This document shows, piece by piece, positions 49,528-57,993 of a stretch of DNA of 64,000 bases. The stretch is taken from assembly GCF_003469185.1 (NCBI RefSeq), contig NZ_QSIL01000004.1, positions 62,001-126,000 of the forward strand. The letters are read 5' to 3'. The notes beneath the pieces are model-generated. The model did no database searches. It was not told the DNA's origin and saw nothing but the letters and a program-made list of their open reading frames with translations. A program made the translations under genes and the position numbers. This stretch comes from Collinsella sp. AM34-10 (lineage in GTDB: Bacteria; Actinomycetota; Coriobacteriia; Coriobacteriales; Coriobacteriaceae). The first letter of the stretch is position 1, and each line of letters begins with the position of its first letter.

Positions 49528-49794
49528 ATGGATGTTGAGATCCATCCCAACGCCAAAAAACACTTGACGGAAAAGCAGGTGCTTGGTGCCTGGTTCGCGG
49601 TTACTGAGTGCATTCGACGCGAGTCGGAGGACGAGCCGCCGAGATGGCTTGCCATTGGATGGCTTCCAGATGGTCGAAGTGTGGAACTTGTTGCGGTCGA
49701 ACTAATTCGTGGATGGCTCATTATTCATGCCCTGTCTCCGGTTCAGAAGAAATTCTGGCAAGAGATCGAGCGAGCTCGGAAGAGGGGTCGATGA
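49528..49794 (+). CDS. Putative toxin of a toxin-antitoxin pair
   Basis: An 88-residue basic protein: EIHPNAKKHLTEKQVLGAWF, then RWLAIGWLPDGRSVELVAVE, then GWLIIHALSPVQKKFWQEIE. The layout (N-terminal helix with His and Lys, two or three strands, a strand with IIHA) recalls the BrnT/DUF4258 branch of RelE-like toxins, which cut RNA; the match is by pattern, not certain. It overlaps by 4 bases the gene for a ribbon-helix-helix protein, the usual antitoxin type. Toxin-first order matches brnTA-type operons. Start ATG 49528 follows GGAGGAG at a spacing of about 7. Confidence 0.6.
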   Translation: MDVEIHPNAKKHLTEKQVLGAWFAVTECIRRESEDEPPRWLAIGWLPDGRSVELVAVELIRGWLIIHALSPVQKKFWQEIERARKRGR

Positions 49795-50078
49795 TGTGCA
49801 AGGCGTATACGGCTGCCAATGGTCAGGTTATAACGGATGAAATGATTGACACGTGGTGCGAGTCGTACGAGCATGGCGAGTTTCCGGACGGCGAGCATAC
49901 CGTTGGGGGGATCGTGCACGGGCGGCCTCCACTCTCAAGCGAAGGGACGGCAACGCTATCGGTCAAGATTCCCCTAGGGATGAAGGAGGCGATCCGTCGA
50001 CGGGCGGCGGCTGAAGGAATGACGCCAAGTGAGTTTGCCCGTGCAGCCCTGAGCGAAAAACTTCTTGCGGTGGGTTGA
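49791..50078 (+). CDS. Ribbon-helix-helix antitoxin-like protein
   Basis: A 95-residue protein. The C-terminal half, ATLSVKIPLGMKEAIRRRAA then AEGMTPSEFARAALSEKLLA, is a ribbon-helix-helix DNA-binding domain (strand, helix, turn with TPSEF, helix). The N-terminal half (residues 1-50) is acidic and probably wraps the toxin. The ATG at 49791 overlaps the toxin gene by 4 bases. Expected role: neutralise the upstream protein and repress the operon. It is followed by about 135 bases leading to tRNA-Phe. Confidence 0.7.
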   Translation: MMCKAYTAANGQVITDEMIDTWCESYEHGEFPDGEHTVGGIVHGRPPLSSEGTATLSVKIPLGMKEAIRRRAAAEGMTPSEFARAALSEKLLAVG

Positions 50079-50153
50079 TGTCTCTAATGTGCTGTTCTAT
50101 AGGGTCGGACTTGTGGCTGATGCCGTGCTCAAAAACTTTTTTCAAATTCTCGG

Positions 50154-50181
50154 TTGACCGGAGCGCGTCCTTGGTTATACT
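50154..50181 (+). promoter_or_regulatory. Promoter of tRNA-Phe with UP-like element
   Basis: TTGACC (50154-50159) and TATACT (50176-50181) are spaced by 16 bases. Upstream, AAAAACTTTTTTCAAATT recurs in similar form before other tRNA genes in this window. Confidence 0.65.
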
Positions 50182-50213
50182 AATCAAGCCTTGAAACAAG
50201 GCACACCTCAAAT

Positions 50214-50286
<73 letters not shown>

Positions 50287-50300
50287 CCTTGAATTGACTA

Positions 50301-50329
50301 GGACCTCTGCAAAGGGGTCCTTTTCTTTT
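50301..50329 (+). terminator. Terminator of tRNA-Phe
   Basis: GGACCTCT and AGGGGTCC (with one G-T pair) form a stem around GCAA, followed by TTTTCTTTTA. Confidence 0.8.
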
Positions 50330-50575
50330 ATGTGGACCCGCGGAAATGCATCCCGTTATTGAACGAGAAAACGGCATGCGCTTTCCGGCGCTTGCTTCCG
50401 ACGTGCGTGCACATCTCGGCGCACTAGCTCGGGCCCGCCCCAGACATTCCTCCCGCTTTTGCGCCACTTTACAGACCGTTCGGTCGTCTGTCCGCACGCG
50501 CGGGTATACTCAAAACGATACTTTTCCTATGCAATACGATGCAGGCTCGGCCTGCACGATCCGAAGGGGGCAGTG

Positions 50576-51637
50576 ATGGAGAGGACACTCGGCGTTAATC
50601 TCTCTGGCTGGTTTATTCCCGAGCCTTGGGTGACCCCGTCGCTATACGCGGCGACCGGTGCATCCAACGCGGCCGAGCTGCAGGAGGCCATGGGCACCGC
50701 CGCCTATAACGAGCGCATGCGCCGTCATTACGAGACGTTTGTGAGCGAGGACGATTTTCGCCGCATGGCGCAGATCGGTCTCAATGCCGTGCGCCTGCCG
50801 GTGCCCTGGTATGCCTTTGGCTCGCAGGAGTCCGATGCGTCCTACATCTCGGTTGTCGACTACATCGACCGTGCAATTGAGTGGGCTGCCAAGTATGACA
50901 TCCGCGTGCTGCTCGATCTGGCGACGGTGCCCGGTGGCCAGGGCGATTCCAATGATTCGCCCACCACGCCGGAGGCTGTTGCCGAGTGGCATTCGTCCAC
51001 CAACGGCCGTCATGTCGCGCTCGACGTGCTCGAGCGCTTGGCCGATCGCTACGGCGAGGCCGAGAGCCTGCTGGGCATTGAGCTGCTGGATACGCCACAG
51101 ATGAGCGTCCGCAAGAGTCTCTTTACCATGACGGATGGCATTCCGGCCCACTACCTACGCAATTTCTATCGCGATGCCTACGAGCTCGTCCGTTCGTATA
51201 TGCCCGAGGATAAGATCGTCGTCTTCTCGTCTTCGGGGCATCCCAGCGAGTGGAAGCATTTTATGCGCGGCGCCAAGTACAAGAACGTCTACATGGACCT
51301 TCACCTGTACCATTACCGCGACGAGCATGCGCTCGACATCACGAGCCCCCGCGGGCTGACGACGGCGATTTCGCGTAACAAGCGCGAGCTTAAAGAAGCG
51401 ATTTCGACTGGGTTCCCCGTGCTGGTGGGCGAATGGTCGGGTGCGGCGATCTTTGCCAACTCGTCGGTTACGCCCGAGGGCCGCAATGCCTACGAGCGCG
51501 TGTTTATCGCCAACCAGCTGGCTTCGTTTGCGCCGGCTGCCGGTTGGTTCTTCCAAACGTGGAAGACCGAGAAGCGCATTGCAGCATGGGACGCTCGCGC
51601 GGCGCTCGGTACGCTCGAGCGCGGCATGATTGAATAG
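50576..51637 (+). CDS. GH5-like glycosidase with altered catalytic residues
   Basis: A 353-residue protein with the fold and order of family GH5 glucanases (exo-beta-1,3-glucanase-like): GVNLSGWFIPEPWVTPSL at the N-terminus, GLNAVRLPVPWYAF, VLLDLATVPGGQGDSNDS, LLGIELLDTPQM, DLHLYHY, and VLVGEWSGA. The nucleophile Glu is kept in GEWS, but the acid/base Glu, normally in ELLNEP, is Thr here (ELLDTP), and the usual His after LLDL is Ala. No signal peptide, so cytoplasmic. Start 50576 follows AAGGGGG; the upstream open frame covers promoter sequence. Either a different substrate or a non-catalytic role is likely. Confidence 0.75.
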   Translation: MERTLGVNLSGWFIPEPWVTPSLYAATGASNAAELQEAMGTAAYNERMRRHYETFVSEDDFRRMAQIGLNAVRLPVPWYAFGSQESDASYISVVDYIDRAIEWAAKYDIRVLLDLATVPGGQGDSNDSPTTPEAVAEWHSSTNGRHVALDVLERLADRYGEAESLLGIELLDTPQMSVRKSLFTMTDGIPAHYLRNFYRDAYELVRSYMPEDKIVVFSSSGHPSEWKHFMRGAKYKNVYMDLHLYHYRDEHALDITSPRGLTTAISRNKRELKEAISTGFPVLVGEWSGAAIFANSSVTPEGRNAYERVFIANQLASFAPAAGWFFQTWKTEKRIAAWDARAALGTLERGMIE

Positions 51638-51643
51638 GTTGAT

Positions 51644-52522
51644 ATGACGCAAAACAGCGCCCACACGGGCAAACTCTATGTGGTCGGTACGCCCATCGGT
51701 AACCTGGGCGACCTGTCCCCGCGCGTTGGCGAGGCGTTTGCCGTCGCCGATGCCATTTGCTGCGAAGACACGCGTGTGACGTCAAAGCTGCTGATGCACC
51801 TGGGAATTTCCAAGCCGCTTGTCCGTTGCGACGAGAATGTGATCGCCAGCCGTGCCGCCGGTCTGGTCGACCGTCTGTTGGCGGGGGAGACCCTCGCCTT
51901 TGCCTCGGATGCCGGTATGCCGAGCGTGTCAGACCCCGGCCAGGCGCTGGTCGAGGCGGCGCGCGAGGCTGATGTGCCCGTCGAAGTTATCCCCGGGCCC
52001 TCTGCTTGCGTCACGGCGCTCGTTTCGTCCGGCATTCCCTGTGAGCATTTTTTCTTCGAGGGCTTTTTGGGCCGAAAGCACGGCGACCGCGTGCGTCGTT
52101 TGCAGCGCCTTGCCGTGGTGCCCGGCGCACTCATCTTCTACGAGTCTCCACATCGCATCGTGGCGACGCTCGAGGCCGTGGCGGAGGTCTTTCCCCAGCG
52201 TGAGGTTGCCGTCTGCCGCGAACTCACCAAGCTGCACGAGGAGGTCTTGCGCGGGCCCGCCGCCCAGCTCGCCGAAGAGCTGCGTGCTCGCGGCGAGGTA
52301 AAGGGCGAGATTGCGCTGGTCATCGCGCCGCCGAGCGAGGACGAGGATGCCGGCATCGTGCCGGTTGGCGCCGCGGCAGCGGATCCCGACGAGGCCCTGC
52401 GCGAGGATATCCGCGCCGCACTCGAGGAGGGGGAGCCCGCCTCTGCGGTGGCCAAGCGCCTGTCTCAGAAGTATTCGCGCCGCAAGCGCGATGTCTATGC
52501 CATAGTGCTCGATATGCAATAG
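51644..52522 (+). CDS. rsmI: 16S rRNA (cytidine-1402-2'-O)-methyltransferase
   Basis: A 292-residue SAM-dependent enzyme of the tetrapyrrole-methylase fold that methylates the ribose of C1402 in 16S rRNA. TGKLYVVGTPIGNLGDLSPR, AICCEDTRVTSKLLMHL, FASDAGMPSVSDPGQALV and IPGPSACVTALVSSGIP are signature blocks. FYESPHRI follows, and the C-terminal helix region (KRLSQKYSRRKRDVYAIVL) is complete. Start 51644 lies 6 bases after the upstream stop. Next to metG, rsmA and tatD, as in many Gram-positives. Confidence 0.95.
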   Translation: MTQNSAHTGKLYVVGTPIGNLGDLSPRVGEAFAVADAICCEDTRVTSKLLMHLGISKPLVRCDENVIASRAAGLVDRLLAGETLAFASDAGMPSVSDPGQALVEAAREADVPVEVIPGPSACVTALVSSGIPCEHFFFEGFLGRKHGDRVRRLQRLAVVPGALIFYESPHRIVATLEAVAEVFPQREVAVCRELTKLHEEVLRGPAAQLAEELRARGEVKGEIALVIAPPSEDEDAGIVPVGAAAADPDEALREDIRAALEEGEPASAVAKRLSQKYSRRKRDVYAIVLDMQ

Positions 52523-52591
52523 ATGGAGGATATCCAGCCCTTGCGCTAGAATCATCCCCTGTATGCAACGTTTTTCTGGAGGACAAACCCC

Positions 52592-54193
52592 ATGGATCAA
52601 AGCAAGCCTTCGTTCTTTATCACGACGCCCATCTACTACGTCAACGCCGATCCGCACCTGGGCACGGCTTATTCCACCATCATCGCCGACGTTCAGGCTC
52701 GCTATCGCCGCTCCGCCGGCTATAACGTCAAGTTCCTGACCGGCATGGACGAGCACGGCGAGAAGGTCGCCGAGGCCGCAGCCAAGCATGGTATGACGCC
52801 GCAGGAGTGGACCGACAGCCAGGCCCCGCGCTTCAAGGAGCTTTGGAGCAAGCTCGAGATTTCCAACGACGACTTCATCCGCACCACCGAGCCGCGCCAG
52901 CATCATGCCGTGCAGTACCTGTGGGAGCGCATGAAGGAGTCCGGTTACCTGTATAAGGGCAGCTACGACGGCTGGTATTGCGTGCCTGACGAGACCTACT
53001 TCACCGATACGCAGGTCCAGAAGGGCGACGAGGAGTACGGCAGCGTCGGCCAGCACCTGTGCCCCGACTGCCACCGTCCGCTTGAGCGCGTGCAGGAGGA
53101 GTCCTACTTCTTTAAGCTTTCCGCCTTCCAGGACAAGCTGCTCAAGCTCTATGACGAGCATCCCGACTTTGTCGAGCCTGCGTTCCGCATGAACGAGGTG
53201 CGCAGCTTTGTCGAGGGCGGCCTTAACGACCTTTCCGTGAGCCGCACGAGCTTTGACTGGGGCATTCAGGTCCCGTTTGACGAGGGCCACGTGACCTACG
53301 TGTGGTTCGATGCGCTGCTCAACTATATGACGGCCGTCGGCTACGGTGTCGACACCGACGAGGCACGTGCCGAGCTGGCCTATCGCTGGCCCGCGCAGTT
53401 CCACATCGTGGGCAAGGACATCATCCGCTTCCACTGCGTCATTTGGCCCGCCATGCTCATGGCCATCGGCGAGGCCCTGCCCGAGCACGTTTTTGCCCAC
53501 GGCTTCCTGACCGTGCGCAATGCCGAGACCGGCAAGGCCGAGAAGATGTCCAAGAGCCGCGGCAACGCTATCGCTCCGCAGGACGTTATCAACATGCTGG
53601 GCGTCGAGGGCTATCGCTACTACTTTATGACCGACGTCGTCCCCGGCACCGACGGCGCCATCAGCTTCGATCGCATGGAGCAGGTCTACAACGCCGACCT
53701 GGCCAACAGCTGGGGCAACCTCATCTCGCGTTCGCTCAACATGAGCGGCAAGTACTTTGACGGCTGCGCGCCCGCTAAGCCCGCATCGTTCGATGCGTTC
53801 GACAACCCGCTGGCAAAGATCGCCGACGGCCTGGTCGAGCGCTACATGGCCAAGATGGACGTGCTCGATTACGGCGGAGCCAAGGACGAGGTCATGGAGC
53901 TCATCCACGCCGCCAACCACTACATCGAGGACTCTGAGCCCTGGGCACTTGCCAAGGACGAGGCCAAGGCTGACGAGCTGGCATTTGTGATCTACAACCT
54001 GCTCGAGGCCATCCGCATTGCCGCTCACCTGCTGATGCCGCTCATGCCCCAGACCTCTGCCGAAGCCCTGCGCCGCCTGTCCTGCGAGGACGAGGCCGCG
54101 AGCGACGACCTCAAGGGCATTTGCGCTTGGGGCCTGCTTGCCGGTGGTCAGCCCGTCGAGAAGGGTGAGCCGCTGTTCCCGCGTCTGGGCTAA
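52592..54193 (+). CDS. metG: Methionine-tRNA ligase
   Basis: A 533-residue class I synthetase charging tRNA-Met and initiator tRNA. FITTPIYYVNADPHLGTAYS holds the HLGT form of the HIGH motif, FLTGMDEHGEKVAEAA follows, and EKMSKSRGNAI is the KMSKS loop. Zinc ligands sit in HLCPDCHRPLERVQEE. The anticodon-binding helical domain ends the protein; the extra C-terminal tRNA-binding domain seen in some species is absent, which is normal for the shorter form. RBS GGAGG precedes the start. A strong terminator follows. Confidence 0.96.
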   Translation: MDQSKPSFFITTPIYYVNADPHLGTAYSTIIADVQARYRRSAGYNVKFLTGMDEHGEKVAEAAAKHGMTPQEWTDSQAPRFKELWSKLEISNDDFIRTTEPRQHHAVQYLWERMKESGYLYKGSYDGWYCVPDETYFTDTQVQKGDEEYGSVGQHLCPDCHRPLERVQEESYFFKLSAFQDKLLKLYDEHPDFVEPAFRMNEVRSFVEGGLNDLSVSRTSFDWGIQVPFDEGHVTYVWFDALLNYMTAVGYGVDTDEARAELAYRWPAQFHIVGKDIIRFHCVIWPAMLMAIGEALPEHVFAHGFLTVRNAETGKAEKMSKSRGNAIAPQDVINMLGVEGYRYYFMTDVVPGTDGAISFDRMEQVYNADLANSWGNLISRSLNMSGKYFDGCAPAKPASFDAFDNPLAKIADGLVERYMAKMDVLDYGGAKDEVMELIHAANHYIEDSEPWALAKDEAKADELAFVIYNLLEAIRIAAHLLMPLMPQTSAEALRRLSCEDEAASDDLKGICAWGLLAGGQPVEKGEPLFPRLG

Positions 54194-54232
54194 GACGCCG
54201 CGCGCCATATCGGCAATTTGCTGTTTAGATGT

Positions 54233-54268
54233 AAGGGCATGGCCGCAACGGTCCATGCCCTTTTGTTT
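54233..54268 (+). terminator. Terminator of metG
   Basis: AAGGGCATGG and CCATGCCCTT enclose a short loop region, followed by TTGTTT. Confidence 0.85.
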
Positions 54269-54300
54269 CAAGACGCCGCCATCATGCTAAGGAGGCAACT

Positions 54301-55161
54301 ATGACAACTTCGCCTTTGGCAAACCCCACGGCAACAAGGGAACTGCTAGAGGAGTTTGGCCTTGCGACCAAGCATCGCCTGGGCCAAAACTTCCTGATCG
54401 ACAACCATGTGATCGAACGTATCTGTGAGCTCGCTGAGCTTGCGGGCGATGAGCGCGTGCTCGAGGTCGGCCCGGGTTGCGGTACGCTGACGTTGGCCCT
54501 GCTGCAGGAGGCGGCGTGCGTCACGTCGATTGAGGCCGATCCCGAGCTTGAGCCGGTGCTTGACGCCCACGCCGCCGACTATGCCAACTTCCGCTTTATC
54601 ATGGGCGATGCGCTCAAGGTGACGCCGGAACAAATCGAGCAGGTTGCGGGCGGTAAGCCGACGGTGTTTGTCGCGAATCTGCCCTACAACGTGGCGGCGA
54701 CGATCATCCTTCAGTTCTTCCAGACGATGCCCGCACTTAAGCGCGCTGTCGTCATGGTGCAAAAGGAAGTTGCAGATCGTATTGCCGCAACGCCGGGCAA
54801 CAAGACCTATGGCGGCTACACGGCAAAGCTCGGCCTGTATGCGCAGGTTACGGGTCGCTTTGAGGTGCCGCCGCGTTGCTTTATGCCGGCGCCGCACGTG
54901 GACTCGGCCGTCGTGCGTATCGACCGTGTTGACGGTGTGGTGCCCGAAGGACTCGATCGCGAGTTCGTGGCCCGCGTGATTGACGCTGCATTTGCTCAGC
55001 GTCGCAAGACCATCCGCAATTCCATGAGCGCCAACGGCTTTGCCAAGGACGTGCTCGATGCCGCCTTTGAGACTTGCGGTATCGCACCCACTACGCGCGC
55101 CGAGACGCTCGATGTTGCCGACTTTGTCCGTCTGGCCCAGGAGCTCATCCATGACGCCTAA
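54301..55161 (+). CDS. rsmA: 16S rRNA dimethyladenosine transferase
   Basis: A 286-residue enzyme (KsgA) that dimethylates A1518 and A1519 of 16S rRNA. KHRLGQNFLIDNHVIERICE at the N-terminus, LEVGPGCGTLTLALLQEA (SAM binding), VFVANLPYNVAATIILQFFQ with the catalytic NLPY motif, and CFMPAPHVDSAVVRI are diagnostic. The C-terminal domain has AFAQRRKTIRNSM. RBS AAGGAGG is 6 bases upstream. Overlaps tatD by 11 bases, so the two genes are cotranslated. Confidence 0.95.
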   Translation: MTTSPLANPTATRELLEEFGLATKHRLGQNFLIDNHVIERICELAELAGDERVLEVGPGCGTLTLALLQEAACVTSIEADPELEPVLDAHAADYANFRFIMGDALKVTPEQIEQVAGGKPTVFVANLPYNVAATIILQFFQTMPALKRAVVMVQKEVADRIAATPGNKTYGGYTAKLGLYAQVTGRFEVPPRCFMPAPHVDSAVVRIDRVDGVVPEGLDREFVARVIDAAFAQRRKTIRNSMSANGFAKDVLDAAFETCGIAPTTRAETLDVADFVRLAQELIHDA

Positions 55162-56068
55162 TGCCGAACGCGTGACGTTTACCAAGAAAAAGAAAACGGT
55201 TGCGTGTCCGGAGCCGCTGGCGCCGCTTGCCGATACGCATGCGCACCTGCTCTCGTTTTGGGGCAAGGAGGTGCCCGAGACGCTCGTGCGCGCCAAAGCC
55301 GCGGGCGTCGACCTGTTGGTGACGATGCTCGACCCCATCGCCGACAAGCGCAGCGTGACGGACTATAGCGACTGGCTCGTGCGCGAAATTCTGCCGATGC
55401 GGGATATTCCGCAGATTAAGTATCTCGCTGGCGTTCACCCCTATGGCGCGCCGGATTATACCGATGACATTCACGCGCAGGTTGTTGCTGCGCTCGATGA
55501 CCCTTTGTGCGCCGGTATCGGCGAGATCGGTCTGGACTACCACATGGATTACGACGACGACATCGCGCCGGCGCCCCACAGTGTGCAGATTGATTGCATG
55601 GCGCGTCAGCTCGAAGTTGCCGTGCGCCGCAATGTGCCGGTGGAGCTGCACCTGCGGCACGAGGACTCGGATGGGGAGCGCACCTCGCATATGGATGCGT
55701 ACAACGTGCTGCGCGAGGTGGGTGTTCCTCAGGCCGGTTGCGTGCTGCACTGCTTTGGCGAGGATCGAGCCACGATGGAGCGCTTTGTGGATTTGGGCTG
55801 CTATATCGCCTATGGTGGCGCGGCCACCTTTAAGCGCAACGACGACGTGCGCGAGGCATTTGCGGCAACCCCGCTCGATCGCATTTTGTTCGAGACGGAT
55901 TGCCCGTATATGGCGCCGGAGCCCATTCGTGGTCTTGAGTGCGAGCCGGCAATGATTTCCATCACGGCAAACACGCTAGTCAATGACCGTGTCGATCGTA
56001 CCGGTGAGGATCCTGAACCGATTGCGCAGGCCGCCTGGGAAAATGCTCGCAAACTTTTTCAAAAATAG
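55151..56068 (+). CDS. tatD: TatD family metal-dependent hydrolase
   Basis: A 305-residue TIM-barrel hydrolase, likely a deoxyribonuclease or related phosphoesterase. LADTHAHLLSFWG (DxHxH metal site), YLAGVHPYGA, GIGEIGLDYHMDYDD, VELHLRHEDSDGERT, GCVLHCFGEDRATMERFVDL and FETDCPYMAPEPIRG appear in the expected order. A 25-residue Lys-rich N-terminus precedes the barrel. It starts inside the end of rsmA, a common pairing (tatD-rsmA order reversed in many species). Followed by tRNA-Leu. Confidence 0.92.
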   Translation: MTPNAERVTFTKKKKTVACPEPLAPLADTHAHLLSFWGKEVPETLVRAKAAGVDLLVTMLDPIADKRSVTDYSDWLVREILPMRDIPQIKYLAGVHPYGAPDYTDDIHAQVVAALDDPLCAGIGEIGLDYHMDYDDDIAPAPHSVQIDCMARQLEVAVRRNVPVELHLRHEDSDGERTSHMDAYNVLREVGVPQAGCVLHCFGEDRATMERFVDLGCYIAYGGAATFKRNDDVREAFAATPLDRILFETDCPYMAPEPIRGLECEPAMISITANTLVNDRVDRTGEDPEPIAQAAWENARKLFQK

Positions 56069-56111
56069 TTCTTGCGTTCGCGGTGGCGCTCCGTTATTCT
56101 AATTCCTGCAC

Positions 56112-56198
56112 GCGGGCGTGGCGGAATTGGCAGACGCGTACGGTTCAGGTCCGTATGGGGGCAACCCCATGAAGGTTCAAGTCCTTTCGCCCGCACCA
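56112..56198 (+). tRNA. tRNA-Leu (anticodon CAG)
   Basis: A class II tRNA of 87 bases including an encoded ACCA. Acceptor GCGGGCG/CGCCCGC, anticodon stem TACGG/CCGTA with loop TTCAGGT (anticodon CAG), long variable arm TGGGGGCAACCCCA, T-arm AAGG/CCTT with loop TTCAAGT. Promoter TTGCGT-N17-TATTCT lies upstream. A structured repeat follows its terminator. Confidence 0.95.
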
Positions 56199-56204
56199 TT
56201 AAAT

Positions 56205-56234
56205 GAAAGAGCTCCCAGCAATGGGAGCTTTTTT
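56205..56234 (+). terminator. Terminator of tRNA-Leu
   Basis: GAGCTCCCA and TGGGAGCTT-type arms with a GCAA loop and T6. An identical copy recurs at about 56399-56423 as part of the repeat described next. Confidence 0.85.
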
Positions 56235-56252
56235 GTTATGGGCCCATTGCAG

Positions 56253-56423
56253 GGACTTGAACCTGTGAAGGAGCGAGCGCAAAGAAAACGCGGAGCGTTT
56301 TTAGCGAGCTGGCGAGGACGCCGGCAGGCGGCCGAAGCCGGTGCGGATCCGCGAAGCGGATACGCGGACGTCCTTTCGCCCGCACCATTAAATGAAAGAG
56401 CTCCCAGCAATGGGAGCTTTTTT
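56253..56423 (+). repeat. tRNA-tail repeat element behind tRNA-Leu
   Basis: GGACTTGAACCT at 56253-56264 is the exact reverse complement of the tRNA-Leu T-arm. A GC-rich core follows, containing GAAAACGCGGAGCGTTTTT, a GCCGGC-rich stretch and GCGGATCCGCGAAGCGGAT. Then the tRNA 3' end is repeated (GTCCTTTCGCCCGCACCA, 56370-56387) together with the terminator. The core is the same type as those behind the tRNA-Arg genes at 61261-62239. Confidence 0.85.
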
Positions 56424-56504
56424 GTTATGGGCCTCCTGTTGGTGTCACGTGGCTGCTTCGTGCGGGTATCCTAGTGTCAACGTGTGCCTATCAGAGGAGA
56501 GACC

Positions 56505-57443
56505 ATGCTGGTGTCCGGTATTATCGCTGCTCTTACGAGCTTTCTACTTCCCATCATCATTTTGTTGCTGCTGCTCCCCAACGCCTGCTATGTCGTTGAA
56601 CAGCAGCATGCCGTGATCATCGAGCGTCTGGGCAAGTTTAACCGCATCGTCAACGCGGGCTTCCACATGAAGGTGCCCGTGATCGACCGCAAGGCCGCCA
56701 CGGTGAGTCTGCGCACCATGAAAAACGGTTTTGGCATCGACGTTAAGACCCAGGACAACGTGACCATCGGCCTTGAGGTCTCTGCTCAGTACCACGTGAG
56801 CTATGACATGGGCGCCGGCCCGGCAGATTCGGGCATCTACAAGAGCTACTACATGCTGCAGGAGCCCGTCGACCAGATGCGTGATTTCATCACCGACGCC
56901 CTGCGCTCTTCCATCCCTGTCTATACGCTCGATGAGGTCTTTGCCAAGAAGGATGACATCGCCAAGGACGTTAATGCCACCGTGTCCGAGCAGATGGCTG
57001 CCTACGGCTTTACCCTCGTGTCGACACTCATCACCAAGATCGCGCTGCCGACCGAGGTCGAGAACTCCATGAACGACATCAATGCTGCCCAGCGAAAGCG
57101 CGCTGCTGCGCAGGAGCTCGCCGAGGCCGACCGCATCAAGCGCGTCACCGAGGCGACCGCCGAGGCCGAGGCGATGGAAAAGGCGGGCGAAGGCATCGCC
57201 AACCAGCGCAAGGCCATCGCGCTGGGCATCAAGGATTCGCTCGAGATCATCCAGGAGACGGGTGTCGGTAACGACGAGGCCAACCAGCTGTTCATGTTTA
57301 CGCAGTGGTCCGAGATGATGACAGAGTTCGCTCGCACGGGTAAAACATCGACGGTCGTACTGCCGAGCGATTTCTCGCAGTCGGCCTCGATGTTCGAGCA
57401 GATGCTGACCGCCAGCAAAGTTCAAAACGATTCGAAGGAGTAG
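56505..57443 (+). CDS. SPFH/Band 7 family membrane protein
   Basis: A 312-residue protein of the stomatin/prohibitin/flotillin group. One N-terminal span (about 3-25) is followed by the SPFH domain (about 30-200), starting with VVEQQHAVIIERLGKFNRIV then NAGFHMKVPVIDRKA, the typical opening. A helical coiled-coil region (AAQELAEADRIKRVTEATAE, about 205-260) drives oligomer formation. ATG 56505 follows AGAGGAGA; a GTG seven codons upstream is less likely. Role: membrane-domain organisation or protease regulation. Seven bases separate it from rlmH. Confidence 0.9.
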   Translation: MLVSGIIAALTSFLLPIIILLLLLPNACYVVEQQHAVIIERLGKFNRIVNAGFHMKVPVIDRKAATVSLRTMKNGFGIDVKTQDNVTIGLEVSAQYHVSYDMGAGPADSGIYKSYYMLQEPVDQMRDFITDALRSSIPVYTLDEVFAKKDDIAKDVNATVSEQMAAYGFTLVSTLITKIALPTEVENSMNDINAAQRKRAAAQELAEADRIKRVTEATAEAEAMEKAGEGIANQRKAIALGIKDSLEIIQETGVGNDEANQLFMFTQWSEMMTEFARTGKTSTVVLPSDFSQSASMFEQMLTASKVQNDSKE

Positions 57444-57449
57444 ACGCGC

Positions 57450-57920
57450 GTGAAATACACCGTCGTTTGCGTCGGTAAGCTCAAGGAGCGCTTTTGGAAG
57501 GACGCGTGCGCTGAGTACACCAAGCGCCTAGGTGCCTATGCCAAGGTGGATATCCGCGAGGTGGCCGATATCGACCCGGCTAAGGCGGGCGGCGTGGATG
57601 CCGCACGCGACAAGGAGGGTGCGGCGATTCTCGCAGCCCTGCCGCCTCGAGCGCATGTGATCCTGCTTGCCATTGAGGGCAAAGAGCGCTCGAGCGAGGA
57701 GCTTTCGGCGCGGCTCGACGATCTTATGCTGCGTGGTAACAGCGACATCGCCTTTGTGATTGGTGGATCGGACGGCGTGAGCGATGACGTGCGCACACGA
57801 GCCGACGAGATGCTCAGCTTTGGACGTATTACCTTGCCGCACAACTTGGCGCGCGTGGTGCTGCTGGAGCAAATCTACCGCGCCTGCAAGATCAGCCGTG
57901 GCGAGCCGTATCACAAATAG
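57450..57920 (+). CDS. rlmH: 23S rRNA (pseudouridine-1915-N3)-methyltransferase
   Basis: A 156-residue SPOUT-class enzyme methylating pseudouridine 1915 in helix 69 of 23S rRNA. KYTVVCVGKLKERFWKDAC at the start, ILLAIEGKERSSEELSARLD, FVIGGSDGVSDDVRTRADEM (knot region) and ITLPHNLARVVLLEQIYRAC then KISRGEPYHK at the C-terminus are all diagnostic. The length is exactly that of the family. The GTG start follows AAGGAG. Confidence 0.96.
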   Translation: MKYTVVCVGKLKERFWKDACAEYTKRLGAYAKVDIREVADIDPAKAGGVDAARDKEGAAILAALPPRAHVILLAIEGKERSSEELSARLDDLMLRGNSDIAFVIGGSDGVSDDVRTRADEMLSFGRITLPHNLARVVLLEQIYRACKISRGEPYHK

Positions 57921-57993
57921 GTCGGCAATACGAAACAATGCCGTGGGACAATAGCCTTCGTTTTGAAGAGCGTGTCTGAGAGGACTATGAGAT

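Noticed and set aside
51929..54271. A 780-codon minus-strand frame over rsmI and metG
   Set aside because: Both plus-strand genes are certain; the antisense product has no motif.
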